This document shows, in pieces, positions 1 through 8,287 of a stretch of DNA of 64,000 bases. Positions within the stretch are counted from its first letter, which is position 1, and each line of letters starts with the position of its first letter. Under the pieces are notes generated by a model. The model was not told the origin of the DNA and did no database searches. It saw nothing but the letters and a program-made list of their open reading frames with translations. Both the position numbers and the translations under genes were made by a program. This DNA comes from UBA2336 sp036787955 (GTDB taxonomy: Bacteria; Bacteroidota; Bacteroidia; Cytophagales; Cyclobacteriaceae), in NCBI GenBank assembly GCA_036787955.1, contig DAIQOI010000005.1, forward strand, positions 1 through 64,000, in the 5' to 3' direction.

Positions 1-1
1 A

Positions 2-901
2 ATAAACCGTTTAAATGATGGTTATTTTCTATTTATTGATCCACCTTATTTTAAAAATTTAATAATTGTTAGTATTTTATTGTCGTGCACCTTCACATGC
101 ACACCTGAAATTGAAACTTTAAACAAAAATTACACTGATCCTGAATTAATTCACGTATTTAACTATTTAAATAAGAATTACAATAGCGATCTCTCCGTGA
201 GCAATCAAACCAAACTATTCTTCAATTATGCCATATCTCACAAAAAGTTTTTTAATGTAAATAATGCTTTCAAAAAAATTAATGTCTTGTCTTCAGAAGC
301 GGACAGTAAATCTGAATTAGATGAAATCACTATTCATGAAGTGGATTACATTAACTCTTATGTAATCCAGCATGGCTTAAATATAAAATCCATGGATTTC
401 ATAAGAGATTACAAAAAGCAACTTTTACAAAGCTATTATGAAAATCTTAGTTATTCTTCGTTAAAGAACATTTTATTTCATTTGTCCGCTCTGGAATTCT
501 TAATTAATACATCTACTGGTAAAGCATACACCCAAAACATTAAAATCTATGTAGAGGAACAAATTAAATCTAACTCAAGTATTCTTTATAACTCCTCTTT
601 TGCAGAGTGCGCTTTTTATCTTTCCATGGTTGGCTATTACACCTATTATTGCATGGCAACTCCCTGGCCTGCAAATGTTTTCCCTTATGCAGCATTAGCT
701 TATTATCTCATAAAAGCTGCAAATTGTCAAGGTGGAGGAGGAACAAATCCCTGTAATGGGAGTAACAATCCTTGTTGTGGGATAAGTTGTATAATGGGAT
801 ACGTCTGTTTTAATGGACAATGTGTTGCTGATCCATCCTATTCAACACCTACTTGCCCTGATGGTTGTTATTGGAGTAGCTTTGAATGTGTGTGCCCATG
901 A
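2..901 (+). CDS. AT-rich cysteine-rich putative lipoprotein, 5' end not resolved
   Basis: I do not recognise the family. The frame is open from base 2 and holds no ATG; the first conventional start, TTG at 80, would cut off the hydrophobic stretch NLIIVSILLSC that looks like a lipoprotein signal with lipobox LLSC. The true start therefore lies upstream of the window or is unusual. The middle part (about 200 residues) is helical with many Asn, Lys and Tyr. The last 60 residues carry 11 cysteines after a Gly-rich linker, with spacing such as NPCCGISC, YVCFNGQC and CPDGCYW, suggesting a disulfide-bonded knob outside the cytoplasm. The gene is far more AT-rich than its neighbours, which points to transfer. 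Its stop overlaps the next start (ATGA). Confidence 0.6.
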   Translation: MNRLNDGYFLFIDPPYFKNLIIVSILLSCTFTCTPEIETLNKNYTDPELIHVFNYLNKNYNSDLSVSNQTKLFFNYAISHKKFFNVNNAFKKINVLSSEADSKSELDEITIHEVDYINSYVIQHGLNIKSMDFIRDYKKQLLQSYYENLSYSSLKNILFHLSALEFLINTSTGKAYTQNIKIYVEEQIKSNSSILYNSSFAECAFYLSMVGYYTYYCMATPWPANVFPYAALAYYLIKAANCQGGGGTNPCNGSNNPCCGISCIMGYVCFNGQCVADPSYSTPTCPDGCYWSSFECVCP

Positions 902-1368
902 AAAATTTTACAACCCATATTTTAGCATGCCTGTTGAGTGCCTCTCCGGTAATCGCCCAGAAACTTCTTGTCCTCTCGCACAACATGAAATCTTCAGAAA
1001 AACATAGAATCCTCATCAGCGAAGGCAGCCGGGTAAAGTGCAAACTCACCAATGGCAGCAAAGTTGCCGGTACGATGGAAAAGATTTTTACCGATACCAT
1101 CCATATAGGCAGTCAGCCAGTAGCCATCCACGATATACAGGCCATTGCCAAACGCAGAAAGGGTGCCATGGCTGTTATCGCAAGCACGCAGATTATTCCT
1201 TTTGCAGTTATGATTGCCGCTTCCGAGAAGGGTAACTTTCCCCTTGAAGCGGGCAGTTTTGCCGTATTTGCCATCGGCTCCCATGTGTACGGGTACTACC
1301 TGTACGAGTACCCGTTAAGGAACGTGAAGAAAAACTGGGCGTTAACGGTACTTGAAAAAGCTAACTGA
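898..1368 (+). CDS. secreted protein with a short SH3/Sm-like beta segment
   Basis: 156 residues from ATG 898, which overlaps the upstream stop as ATGA; an ATG 12 bases earlier is possible but would spoil the signal peptide MKNFTTHILACLLSASPVIA. After it, residues about 40-80 (GSRVKCKLTNGSKVAGTMEK, then IHIGSQPVAIHDIQAI) resemble the five-strand fold of small periplasmic proteins common in Bacteroidota, where a hydrophobic pair of helices follows. A hydrophobic segment (about residues 88-125) could sit in a membrane. No catalytic motif is visible. GC content here is normal for the window, unlike the gene it overlaps, so the two probably have different histories. Confidence 0.7.
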   Translation: MKNFTTHILACLLSASPVIAQKLLVLSHNMKSSEKHRILISEGSRVKCKLTNGSKVAGTMEKIFTDTIHIGSQPVAIHDIQAIAKRRKGAMAVIASTQIIPFAVMIAASEKGNFPLEAGSFAVFAIGSHVYGYYLYEYPLRNVKKNWALTVLEKAN

Positions 1369-1407
1369 TTTAACAGAGTTCTAACTTACAACATAACCTA
1401 AACAGCC

Positions 1408-2049
1408 ATGACAATGAAAAGTATAACCATCTCTATCCTGTTTTTTTTCCTTATTCTTCCGGCATCGTCCCAGCAAATAAGCAGCGGGTTGAGAGCAGGT
1501 TTAAATTTTGCACAATGGAAGCAGGATGTCAAGATGACCTCAGGTGTAACTGGGCCTATTGGCGTTTCAACAACAACCGATACGCGTACGGGATATTTAA
1601 TCGGATTTTATTACAGTTTTTTATTCTCCGATCAATTCGGTTTGCAGCCCGAATTACTTTACAACTCCATAGGCGCAAAAGTCGGATCTTCAACCATCAG
1701 TCTTAATTATGTTTCGATTCCTGTTTTTTTGCGTTACAATGCCACAGAACAATTACATTTTCTGGCCGCACCTCAACTCAGCTATTTGTTATCAGGAAAG
1801 GGTGAAACAACAAGTCCATCCGGAACTACATCAACAGATGTAAAGGACACCATAACGTCTGCGGATTTATCCCTGTCTGGCGGTCTGGGTGTGGATTTAA
1901 AAAACTTCAATATCGGCCTGCGATATGTTTTGGGGCTTAATAATATTGCCAAAAATCCATCCGGCAGTGCATCGGGCTTCGACTATGAATATAAACTGCG
2001 TAACCGTGGCTGGCAGATTGTGGCCGGATACCGGTTATCTGGTCGTTAA
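1408..2049 (+). CDS. outer membrane beta-barrel protein (porin family)
   Basis: 213 residues with a signal peptide (MKSITISILFFFLILPASS, then QQ; ATG 1414 is an equally good start). The mature part opens with GLRAGLNFAQW and continues with alternating hydrophobic strands such as GYLIGFYYSFLF, FGLQPELLYN, LNYVSIPVFLRY and FNIGLRYVLGL, ending in GWQIVAGYRLSGR. This is the pattern of the PorT/OMP_b-brl_2 family of eight-strand barrels in Bacteroidota outer membranes. The cargo or role cannot be told from sequence. Its 3' end and the 25 bases after it have a diverged second copy at about 13.1 kb next to the bestrophin-like gene. Confidence 0.85.
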   Translation: MTMKSITISILFFFLILPASSQQISSGLRAGLNFAQWKQDVKMTSGVTGPIGVSTTTDTRTGYLIGFYYSFLFSDQFGLQPELLYNSIGAKVGSSTISLNYVSIPVFLRYNATEQLHFLAAPQLSYLLSGKGETTSPSGTTSTDVKDTITSADLSLSGGLGVDLKNFNIGLRYVLGLNNIAKNPSGSASGFDYEYKLRNRGWQIVAGYRLSGR

Positions 2050-2059
2050 CCGATGTTTT

Positions 2060-2081
2060 ATTATCAATCCATTATCAATCC
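2060..2081. repeat. 11-base exact tandem duplication
   Basis: The 11-mer attatcaatcc occurs at 2060-2070 and again at 2071-2081. The homologous junction near 13.13 kb carries no such duplication, so it arose after the two copies separated. It lies between the beta-barrel stop codon and the bestrophin remnant. Confidence 0.8.
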
Positions 2082-2128
2082 ATCCGCTCAACAATCTCGC
2101 GGATATCAATGCGGATGCCATTCTCGCC
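2075..2128 (-). pseudogene. 3' remnant of a bestrophin-like gene
   Basis: Reading the minus strand down to the TGA at 2077-2075 gives GENGIRIDIREIVERMD. The intact bestrophin-like protein encoded at 13136-13912 ends with GEDDIRIDDREIVELMD, so 13 of 17 residues and the stop position match, and 42 of 54 bases are identical by hand alignment. Nothing of the rest of that protein is present upstream; the frame runs instead into an aminopeptidase remnant. It is therefore the tail of a deleted paralogue. Confidence 0.75.
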
Positions 2129-2137
2129 TGCTACCGT

Positions 2138-2463
2138 TCAGATGCCGGTCAGTTCGCGTGCTTCCTTTTTGGTAAGTTTATGTCCCTCACTGGTGGCGAT
2201 GGTTTCGTTGGTCTCGCGTAAGAATAATACTTCGCGGTATTTTTTATCGGGATAATCGGGACAGAGGATCAAAATAGTTTCTTCTGATCCACACCGATCG
2301 GGTAAAAAAGGTCGCTGTTCCGGCAGAAGCGCAGGGTACCATCGGCATTGGCGGGCATGATGTCGTTGGCATTCACCACCACCACCGAGCCCGGCTTTAC
2401 TGACTTCACCAATCGCCTGCGGTTTTCAATGAAAAGCTTTTTGTTGATTTTTTCGTAACGCAT
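2138..2463 (-). pseudogene. frameshifted N-terminal remnant of Xaa-Pro aminopeptidase (aminopeptidase P)
   Basis: The minus strand starts like the N-terminal creatinase-like domain of aminopeptidase P: MRYEKINKKLFIENRRRL, then VVVVNANDIMPANADGTLRF and CRNSDLFYPIGVDQ. The frame is lost at about 2284-2285 by what looks like a one-base deletion. In the next frame the same protein continues as EETILILCPDYPDKKYREVL, FLRETNETIATSEGHKLTKK, EARELTGI and then stops at 2140-2138. Together they make about 108 residues of a protein that is normally 430 or more; the catalytic C-terminal domain with its metal ligands is absent. An upstream ATG at 2481 is in frame but less like family starts. Confidence 0.8.
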
Positions 2464-2549
2464 AAGAAATCTTCTTTTCAAAGAGCAAAAAGTTTAGCGT
2501 TCTGCTACATCAGGATGAAGCAGGAAATCGGGAAGAACAGTTACAACAA

Positions 2550-3008
2550 TCAGCCTTCGGAAGGCTCGTCCGTATCAATAAAGTTGATGAGGATGAAGGT
2601 TACCAGCAAACCGGAAAAAACGCCCTCGAGTGCCACAATAAAAGATGCGATGTAGGGATTGAGAAAACGGCCCATGGGCTCGTTTTCAATAAGATATTGC
2701 ATAAAATCGCGATCAAGAAACGACACATAGATGAACAGAAATGCAGCGAATACCAGCGAACCAATCGCACCGGTAGCCACACCGGTAATAAGGGCGCGGA
2801 AATAGTGCAGGTGTTCGCCATGGGTGTGTTTAAATTTCTTCAGGGCAAAATACACTCCGGCAATCAGTATGAACAGGTTTAACAACCGCAGTTCGACCAC
2901 ATGCAAAAGACCGGCAAACTTCATCACCAGAAAATAAAGAATCAGGCCACCGGCAATGCGCAGGCCGTAGTTTACATGAACCAGGTTGGGATTGGCAAGT
3001 ACATTCAT
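2550..3008 (-). CDS. four-helix membrane protein, DUF4199-like
   Basis: 152 residues, almost entirely hydrophobic, with likely membrane helices at about 14-36, 38-57, 72-100 and 117-145 and a short acidic tail (NFIDTDEPSEG). The helix layout and the turn with Gly-rich GVATGAIGSLVF before a long third helix resemble DUF4199 proteins, two of which are encoded at 20.8-21.8 kb, but similarity is loose. No active-site residues are visible. It is transcribed away from the SRPBCC gene at 3112, and the AT-rich 103 bases between them probably hold both promoters. The function is unknown. Confidence 0.7.
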   Translation of the reverse strand: MNVLANPNLVHVNYGLRIAGGLILYFLVMKFAGLLHVVELRLLNLFILIAGVYFALKKFKHTHGEHLHYFRALITGVATGAIGSLVFAAFLFIYVSFLDRDFMQYLIENEPMGRFLNPYIASFIVALEGVFSGLLVTFILINFIDTDEPSEG

Positions 3009-3111
3009 AGCTGGTATGGGTTAATTGTTCCGAAGATTTAAAATTTAAAGCTGATTTTCAAATATTTTTTTATGAAAAAGAGTACCTTTATACCGGTTAA
3101 CCCATCCGCTC

Positions 3112-3654
3112 ATGATTAAAAAAATCCTGATGATTATTGCCGCACTGATCTTCGTGCTGGTGATAGTTGGTTTCATGCTTCCGCGAAAGATGACCGTTAC
3201 CCACTCGTTGGTCATTGCTGCCCCTGATTCAGTTGTTTTTTATGAAGTAAACAACCTGGATCACCATCCGGCCTGGTCGTATTGGGATAGCCTGTATAAA
3301 GGCACTATGAAAGTTACCTACGGTGAAATCAAATCGGGTGTGGGCGCGGTGTATAAGTGGGAAGGTAAAGAATCGGGTAGCGGTAAAATGACGATTACCG
3401 AGAGCATTCCGTACAAAACGGTTAAAATGGATCTTGATTTTATGGAGCAAGGCACCGCTAAAACTTGGTACACGTTTGAGGCACAAGGCAGCAGCACCAA
3501 GGTGACCACCGGCATCGAGGCCGACATGGGCACGAACCCCATTATGCGCATACTGGCAGTGCTGTGGATGAAACCTGAAATGATGAAAGCATTTGACTAT
3601 AACCTTAATCACCTTAAAAAGATTGCGGAAGGCAAAAAACCAGGCATAGAATGA
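3112..3654 (+). CDS. SRPBCC family (polyketide cyclase/START-like) membrane-anchored protein
   Basis: 180 residues. Residues 5-25 form one membrane anchor (ILMIIAALIFVLVIVGFMLP). What follows fits the START-like helix-grip fold: VTHSLVIAAPDSVVFYEVNN, a WSYWDSL turn, GVGAVYKWEGKESGSGKMTI and a C-terminal helix with AFDYNLNHLKKIAEGK. Proteins of this kind bind hydrophobic ligands, and those in Bacteroidota with an N-terminal helix are uncharacterised. The coding region stands alone between a divergent gene and 230 bases without a convincing gene. Confidence 0.85.
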   Translation: MIKKILMIIAALIFVLVIVGFMLPRKMTVTHSLVIAAPDSVVFYEVNNLDHHPAWSYWDSLYKGTMKVTYGEIKSGVGAVYKWEGKESGSGKMTITESIPYKTVKMDLDFMEQGTAKTWYTFEAQGSSTKVTTGIEADMGTNPIMRILAVLWMKPEMMKAFDYNLNHLKKIAEGKKPGIE

Positions 3655-3886
3655 TTATTGGGACTGGCAGCATGCCCACCCCGTTTTGCTCTATATAAAT
3701 CTTTCATTTTTCGCAAACCGGTAACAAAACAGTGCCAACCGGGGGCACGCAGGTTCGAAAGTTCTTTTTGGCTTTACTCACCGTTCAGAAAGCATAGTGC
3801 CGGCGTGTACAACCCGAGGCTTTCTGAAAAAGAAACTTCTTCGTACCAGCAGCGAGATGATGTGTATAACACCCTGTGAATGCCGT

Positions 3887-4855
3887 TCAATAATCTACCT
3901 CATGCTCCCGCACCTTCAGCCTGCCTTCCTTCCATTCGTCCAGCAGCTTTCTGCGCTGCTCCAGCTCCCGGGCTGTAGGCTTGTAATGCAGCAGCAACTG
4001 TACATCAGGCTGACCGGCATCAATCCATGCGCTGTACCACAGGTCTCCCAGCATTTTAATGGCCGCACGCATCTGGCGTTCTACCATGCCGTTCAGTGCC
4101 TGATGATAGGCTAGCGCAAACTCCCGGCTGTACACCCGTACCGTCTGGCGCCCGCGCGTTTCAAATGAATACTTCTGTTCACCAAATTTTTCCGATAGCC
4201 CACGCTCAATACGCAGCACCGAATCCACAGCCTGGTTTGCATGAACTATGGCATTCCACACCCGCTGTTTCACATTGCTTTCATATTTGGCCCTGCCAAC
4301 CCAATAGTCGTATTGCCCCGACAGCAACTCGGGTATGCGCGACTCCCAGAAGGCATGGATACCCTCCTGCCCAGTCAGCTGGCCATTGTAATTTTTGGTG
4401 GTATGCAACGGCACATGTGCATCCGCAACATAATGCCCCAAATCTGCCGAAAGGCGAAGTATTGCTTCGGCATCGCGCACAAAAAATGCATCGCGCAGCC
4501 GGTAATACACAACCGGAACATGCCACGGCAATATCCCATAAGTCTTCAGCGTATCCTCACTATACAGGGCCACGGCATCCTCCCAGTTGCGGGGCATGGT
4601 ACACACCGCGCTGTCGCCATAATGATCAATGTCAATGTAATGCCGGGCTGCTTCATCGGGTACGGCAAAACGTCTCCGGTCGGCATTAACCGATGCTTCC
4701 GTTATATATTCGATATGCTTTTTGTAGAATTGTATCAGGGGCGAAGGCAGGGTAAATACCGCCAGGCGGTTAATCTGCCGGTGGGCATGAAAGCCCCAGC
4801 CACCCAGCAAAACAAAACAACCAGTGCCTATAAAAATTATTGCTGCCCGTTTCAC
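3887..4855 (-). CDS. zinc-dependent phospholipase C / S1-P1 nuclease-like protein
   Basis: 322 residues with an N-terminal hydrophobic signal (residues 4-20). Zinc-ligand signatures of the phospholipase C/P1 nuclease fold are in order: WGFHAHRQINRLAVF at the mature N-terminus, HYIDIDHYGD around residue 72, LGHYVADAHVPLHTTKNYNG around 142-162 and GIHAFWES around 170. The fold normally binds three zinc ions and cleaves phosphodiesters; in this Bacteroidota group the substrate is unknown. The C-terminus is a charged helix. It is divergent from the M1 peptidase, with only about 31 bases between the two starts, so their promoters must overlap the opposite coding region or be very compact. Confidence 0.85.
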   Translation of the reverse strand: MKRAAIIFIGTGCFVLLGGWGFHAHRQINRLAVFTLPSPLIQFYKKHIEYITEASVNADRRRFAVPDEAARHYIDIDHYGDSAVCTMPRNWEDAVALYSEDTLKTYGILPWHVPVVYYRLRDAFFVRDAEAILRLSADLGHYVADAHVPLHTTKNYNGQLTGQEGIHAFWESRIPELLSGQYDYWVGRAKYESNVKQRVWNAIVHANQAVDSVLRIERGLSEKFGEQKYSFETRGRQTVRVYSREFALAYHQALNGMVERQMRAAIKMLGDLWYSAWIDAGQPDVQLLLHYKPTARELEQRRKLLDEWKEGRLKVREHEVDY

Positions 4856-4886
4856 ACCGTGTAATTTACAATCAAATTGTTTAGGT

Positions 4887-6482
4887 ATGCTGCTCCGTAT
4901 TCTCTTCGTACTAACAGGATTTCTTCATGCTGCGCTGGCTGCCGATAATTATCCGCGTAACGAAGCTGTTGACATTAAGCGTTACATCTTCCGGCTGGAA
5001 CTGAACGACACCACCAATCGCATTGCCGGTCAGGCCACTGTAAAATTTGTTGTAAAAAAAGCCCTACGCGATATTGAGCTTGACCTGATTGAAGAATCGC
5101 AGCACACAGGCATGCAGGTAGATGAAGTACGGATGAACAACCGGCAACTGATTTACAACCACCGGAGCGGACGATTAAAAATTTTATTCCCTGCTGAACT
5201 ACAGGCCGGTCAGGAAGCAGAAGTTACCATCAGGTATGCCGGCATACCGGCCGATGGGCTCATCATCTCCAAAAACCGTTATGGCGAGCGCACCTTCTTT
5301 GCCGACAACTGGCCCGACCGGGCACGGCACTGGCTGCCCTGCATCGATCACCCATACGATAAGTCAGCCGTTGAATTTATCGTAATCGCACCTTTACATT
5401 ATCAGGTAGTAGCCAACGGCATCCGTGTGGAAGAAAGCTACCTCTCGCCCAATCAGAAACTCACACATTGGCGCGAAGAGGTGGACCTGCCCACAAAAGT
5501 CATGGTAATTGGTGTGGCACGCTTTGCTACTGCTTATCTGGGTTCGGTTTATCACATCCCCGTTGAAGCATGGGTCTATCCGCAAAACCGTGCCGAAGGT
5601 TTTGCCGACTATGCACCGGCCGTGAAGGTACTGGACTTCTTTCACCGCTTCATTGCACCCTACCCTTATCAGAAACTCGCCAACGTACAGTCAACAACCC
5701 GTTATGGCGGCATGGAAAACGCCAACACAATTTTTTACTTCGAACGATCAGTAACCGGCAAGGGCCAGGTGGAAAATCTTATCGCACACGAAATCGCTCA
5801 CCAGTGGTTTGGCAATTCGGCATCGGAAAAAGACTGGCACCACGTGTGGCTGAGCGAAGGGTTTGCCACCTACTTCACACACGTGTACCTGGAACATACC
5901 TACGGGCCGGAAAGAAGAAAGGAAGGCATGCTGCGCGACCGGCAGCAAGTTATTCGTCATTGTGCAAAATCGCCCGCACCCGTTGTGAATTCCACCATCA
6001 GCAACTACAACGAACTGCTGTCACCGCATGTATATGAAAGAGCCTCCTGGGTGTTGCACATGCTGCGCCGGCAACTGGGCGACTCTGTTTTTTTTCAAGG
6101 CGTACGCACTTACTACAACCGCTACCGGGGAAGCAACGCCCTGACGGAAGATTTCCGAAACGTGATGGAAGAAGTTTCGGGGCAGAAGCTGGAAACCTTT
6201 TTTCGCCAGTGGTTGTACGAAACCGCCATACCCCGTCTTCAGATCTCCTGGCAATACCAGAGCGGAAACACGGAAATTACCGTAACCCAGGCCCAGTCAG
6301 GCCCGGTGTTTATGCTCAACCTGGAAGCGGATATAGAAATGCCCGATAATACAAAACACAGAAAACTTATGCAGTTGACGGGCAAATCCCACACCTTCCG
6401 GTTCCCGGGCGCAGTGCGCCCTGTCCGGGTAACGTTTGACCCCGATGTGAACCTGCTTTACGAAGAGGTAAAAGGCCATTGA
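4887..6482 (+). CDS. M1 family zinc aminopeptidase, secreted
   Basis: 531 residues from ATG 4887, chosen because a clean signal peptide follows (MLLRILFVLTGFLHAALAA); the frame is open further upstream but that part overlaps the divergent gene. The N-terminal saddle domain (about 25-220) is followed by the exopeptidase motif GGMENAN and the gluzincin motif HEIAHQWFGN, with the third ligand Glu in LSEGFATYF and a downstream Tyr in YERASWVLHMLRR. It should remove N-terminal residues from peptides in the periplasm or outside the cell. It is short for the M1 family because it lacks the large C-terminal ARM-repeat domain, as in many Bacteroidota homologues. Confidence 0.93.
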   Translation: MLLRILFVLTGFLHAALAADNYPRNEAVDIKRYIFRLELNDTTNRIAGQATVKFVVKKALRDIELDLIEESQHTGMQVDEVRMNNRQLIYNHRSGRLKILFPAELQAGQEAEVTIRYAGIPADGLIISKNRYGERTFFADNWPDRARHWLPCIDHPYDKSAVEFIVIAPLHYQVVANGIRVEESYLSPNQKLTHWREEVDLPTKVMVIGVARFATAYLGSVYHIPVEAWVYPQNRAEGFADYAPAVKVLDFFHRFIAPYPYQKLANVQSTTRYGGMENANTIFYFERSVTGKGQVENLIAHEIAHQWFGNSASEKDWHHVWLSEGFATYFTHVYLEHTYGPERRKEGMLRDRQQVIRHCAKSPAPVVNSTISNYNELLSPHVYERASWVLHMLRRQLGDSVFFQGVRTYYNRYRGSNALTEDFRNVMEEVSGQKLETFFRQWLYETAIPRLQISWQYQSGNTEITVTQAQSGPVFMLNLEADIEMPDNTKHRKLMQLTGKSHTFRFPGAVRPVRVTFDPDVNLLYEEVKGH

Positions 6483-6488
6483 AGAGAA

Positions 6489-6520
6489 TTTGGCAAATCG
6501 GCAGGCAGCACTTACTTTTG
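6489..6520 (+). promoter_or_regulatory. Bacteroidota-type promoter of rpsT
   Basis: TTTG at 6489-6492, 20 bases, then TACTTTTG at 6513-6520. This matches the -33/-7 consensus TTTG / TAnnTTTG of the Bacteroidota primary sigma factor. The rpsT ATG is 26 bases past the -7 element. Confidence 0.7.
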
Positions 6521-6545
6521 CAGTCCTTTTTAATACAACTATCGT

Positions 6546-6800
6546 ATGGCAAACCACAAATCGGCCGAAAAACGCATTCGTTCCAGCGAAGCCCGCCGGC
6601 AGCGCAACCGCTACCAGCACAAAACTACCCGTACTTTCATAAAAAAACTAAAAGCCACAACCTCCAAAACCGAAGCCGAAGAGTTACTTAAGAAGGTAAG
6701 CAGCATGCTGGATAAACTGGCCAAGAAAAACATCATCCACTGGAAAAAGGCCGCCAACCAGAAATCGCGCCTGGCTACTTTTGTAAACTCACTGAAGTAA
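6546..6800 (+). CDS. rpsT: 30S ribosomal protein S20
   Basis: 84 residues, MANHKSAEKRIRSSEARRQR at the start, rich in Lys, Arg and Ala along helices, with the usual helical hairpin to the end (LAKKNIIHWKKAANQKSRLA). It binds 16S rRNA early in small-subunit assembly. It has its own promoter and a terminator just after the stop, so it is a single-gene unit, as is common for rpsT. Confidence 0.97.
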   Translation: MANHKSAEKRIRSSEARRQRNRYQHKTTRTFIKKLKATTSKTEAEELLKKVSSMLDKLAKKNIIHWKKAANQKSRLATFVNSLK

Positions 6801-6826
6801 TCGCTTAAATTCCTCTTTACTATACT

Positions 6827-6857
6827 TTCCCGGAAGCCTGGCTGGCCGGGAATTTTT
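6827..6857 (+). terminator. intrinsic terminator after rpsT
   Basis: Stem ttcccgg (6827-6833) pairs with ccgggaa (6846-6852) across a 12-base loop and is followed by ttttt. It lies 27 bases past the rpsT stop and just ahead of the radC start. Confidence 0.7.
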
Positions 6858-6867
6858 ATTTTTAGCC

Positions 6868-7569
6868 ATGGACAAATCCAATCCGGGCTTCCTGAACATA
6901 AAAAAATGGGCTGAAGAAGACCGCCCCCGCGAAAAACTGCTCATGAAGGGTAAATCATCCCTATCGGATGCCGAACTTATCGCTGTTTTAATCGGCACCG
7001 GCACGGCATCGCAAAGCGCAGTGGACCTGGCCAAGCAGATTTTACTTTCTGTGAATAACAACCTGGATGAACTGGCCCGGCTTTCTGTAGCTGACCTGAT
7101 GAAGATTAAGGGGATTGGTGAAGCCAAAGCCATCGCCATCGTCAGTGCCCTGGAACTGGGACGCAGAAGAAAGGATACTGCGAAGCAGGAAAAACCAAAA
7201 ATCAACAATTCATCACTGGCCTTTGAAGAAGTAAAAGCCGACCTACTCGACCAACCACAGGAAGAGTTCTGGATACTGCTGCTGAACCGCACCACACAAC
7301 TCATCCGGAAACACAAAGTAAGCCTGGGAGGCATTCACGCCACCTATGTAGACCCTAAAATCATTTTCAAATATGCGCTCGAAGCCGGTGCGGCTAACAT
7401 CATCCTTGCCCACAACCACCCCTCGGGCAATGCCACTCCCAGCCAGGCCGACCTGGATTTAACCCGCAAACTGAAAGAAGGCGGCAAACTGCTCGACATC
7501 CAGCTGCTCGATCATATTATTGTGGCAGGTAAAAGTTATCTTAGCTTTGCCGATGAAGGATGGTTATGA
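6868..7569 (+). CDS. radC: RadC-like JAB/MPN domain protein
   Basis: 233 residues. The N-terminal part carries a helix-hairpin-helix segment (LMKIKGIGEAKAIAIVSALE, about 75-95). The C-terminal MPN(+) domain has the JAMM metal motif HNHPSGNATPSQAD starting near residue 182, with all ligand positions kept. The family name refers to DNA repair, but no repair activity has been firmly shown; a metalloprotease or nuclease role is possible. The stop codon overlaps the next start by four bases, so it is translationally coupled to the DUF1684 gene. Confidence 0.95.
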   Translation: MDKSNPGFLNIKKWAEEDRPREKLLMKGKSSLSDAELIAVLIGTGTASQSAVDLAKQILLSVNNNLDELARLSVADLMKIKGIGEAKAIAIVSALELGRRRKDTAKQEKPKINNSSLAFEEVKADLLDQPQEEFWILLLNRTTQLIRKHKVSLGGIHATYVDPKIIFKYALEAGAANIILAHNHPSGNATPSQADLDLTRKLKEGGKLLDIQLLDHIIVAGKSYLSFADEGWL

Positions 7570-8180
7570 AAAAAATTATTTGGTTGGTAACAGGCCTTGC
7601 AGCACTTGCCATTTTGTTATACGCCCTGTGGGGCGGAACAGAAACGGATGAAGACTATATCCGCACCGTAGAAAAACACCGCGCAGAAAAAGACCACCAG
7701 TTCAGAACCGATCCCACATCGCCCGTGGCGGGCGACAGCGCCTTCAAAGGATTAAATTATTTTCCCGTTGACCCTAAGTACCGCATTCGTGCCCGTTTTA
7801 TTCCATCCGTCCAGAAACACATCATCACCCTGCCCACCAGCGACGGGAAAGAAAAGCACTACCGCGAATACGGCCATGCGGAGTTTAAACTGCACGGAAA
7901 AGAAAACCGACTGCTCATCCTCGAAATCATAGACAGGGGCCCTTACCGCGGCACACTATTTCTGGCCTTTGGCGATGAAACAAGCGCACATGAGACCTAC
8001 GGTGCCGGACGCTACCTGGATGTAAAAAAAGAGAAAGGCGCTTCCACCATCCTGCTCGACTTCAACCTTGCTTACAATCCCTATTGTGCTTACAACGATA
8101 ACTACTCCTGCCCCCTTCCACCACCCGAAAACCTTTTAACCATTCCTATCCGCGCCGGTGAGATGAACTATAAAAAATAA
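7566..8180 (+). CDS. DUF1684 domain protein, membrane-anchored or secreted
   Basis: 204 residues from ATG 7566 (ATGA overlap with radC; an ATG two codons earlier is also open). An N-terminal hydrophobic segment IIWLVTGLAALAILLYALWG is followed by the DUF1684 pattern: FRTDPTSPVAGDSAFKGLNY, YFPVDPKYRIRARF, GPYRGTLFLAFGDETSAHET, YGAGRYLDV and the ending FNLAYNPYCAYNDNYSCPLP. The conserved Cys, Tyr and Pro cluster near the end is typical. The function of the family is unknown; homologues occur widely in Bacteroidota and Actinobacteria. Confidence 0.9.
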   Translation: MKKIIWLVTGLAALAILLYALWGGTETDEDYIRTVEKHRAEKDHQFRTDPTSPVAGDSAFKGLNYFPVDPKYRIRARFIPSVQKHIITLPTSDGKEKHYREYGHAEFKLHGKENRLLILEIIDRGPYRGTLFLAFGDETSAHETYGAGRYLDVKKEKGASTILLDFNLAYNPYCAYNDNYSCPLPPPENLLTIPIRAGEMNYKK

Positions 8181-8265
8181 TTTGCAGCAGCCCCTGCAGC
8201 ACCCCGGCAGTATTACAATATGTATTACCTTAAGCTGCAGCAAATACCGAATGTCTGTGTTTGTG

Positions 8266-8273
8266 TATTTTTG
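8266..8273 (+). promoter_or_regulatory. -7 element of pheT promoter
   Basis: TATTTTTG fits TAnnTTTG. A TTG at the proper upstream distance is not clear. The start ATG at 8288 is only 14 bases past the element, so the transcript would have a leader of under ten bases. Confidence 0.45.
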
Positions 8274-8287
8274 GCCTTGAACCCGTT

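Noticed and set aside
1925..2221. 98-codon plus-strand frame over the barrel end and the remnants
   Set aside because: The minus strand explains this region as aminopeptidase and bestrophin remnants with family-level similarity.
3655..3886. 73-codon plus-strand frame (3658-3879) in the gap before the phospholipase C gene
   Set aside because: The ending (VYNPRLSEKETSSYQQRDDV) is protein-like, but I see no family, no promoter and no usable start; possibly a remnant, so not listed as a gene.
4096..4864. two long plus-strand frames over the zinc phospholipase C gene
   Set aside because: Rich in Pro, His, Thr and Ala in a way typical of antisense frames; the minus strand carries the zinc-ligand motifs.
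8181..8250. Gln/Ala-like ctgcag repeats before pheT, looked at as an attenuator
   Set aside because: The arms are imperfect, there is no leader peptide with Phe codons and no T run.
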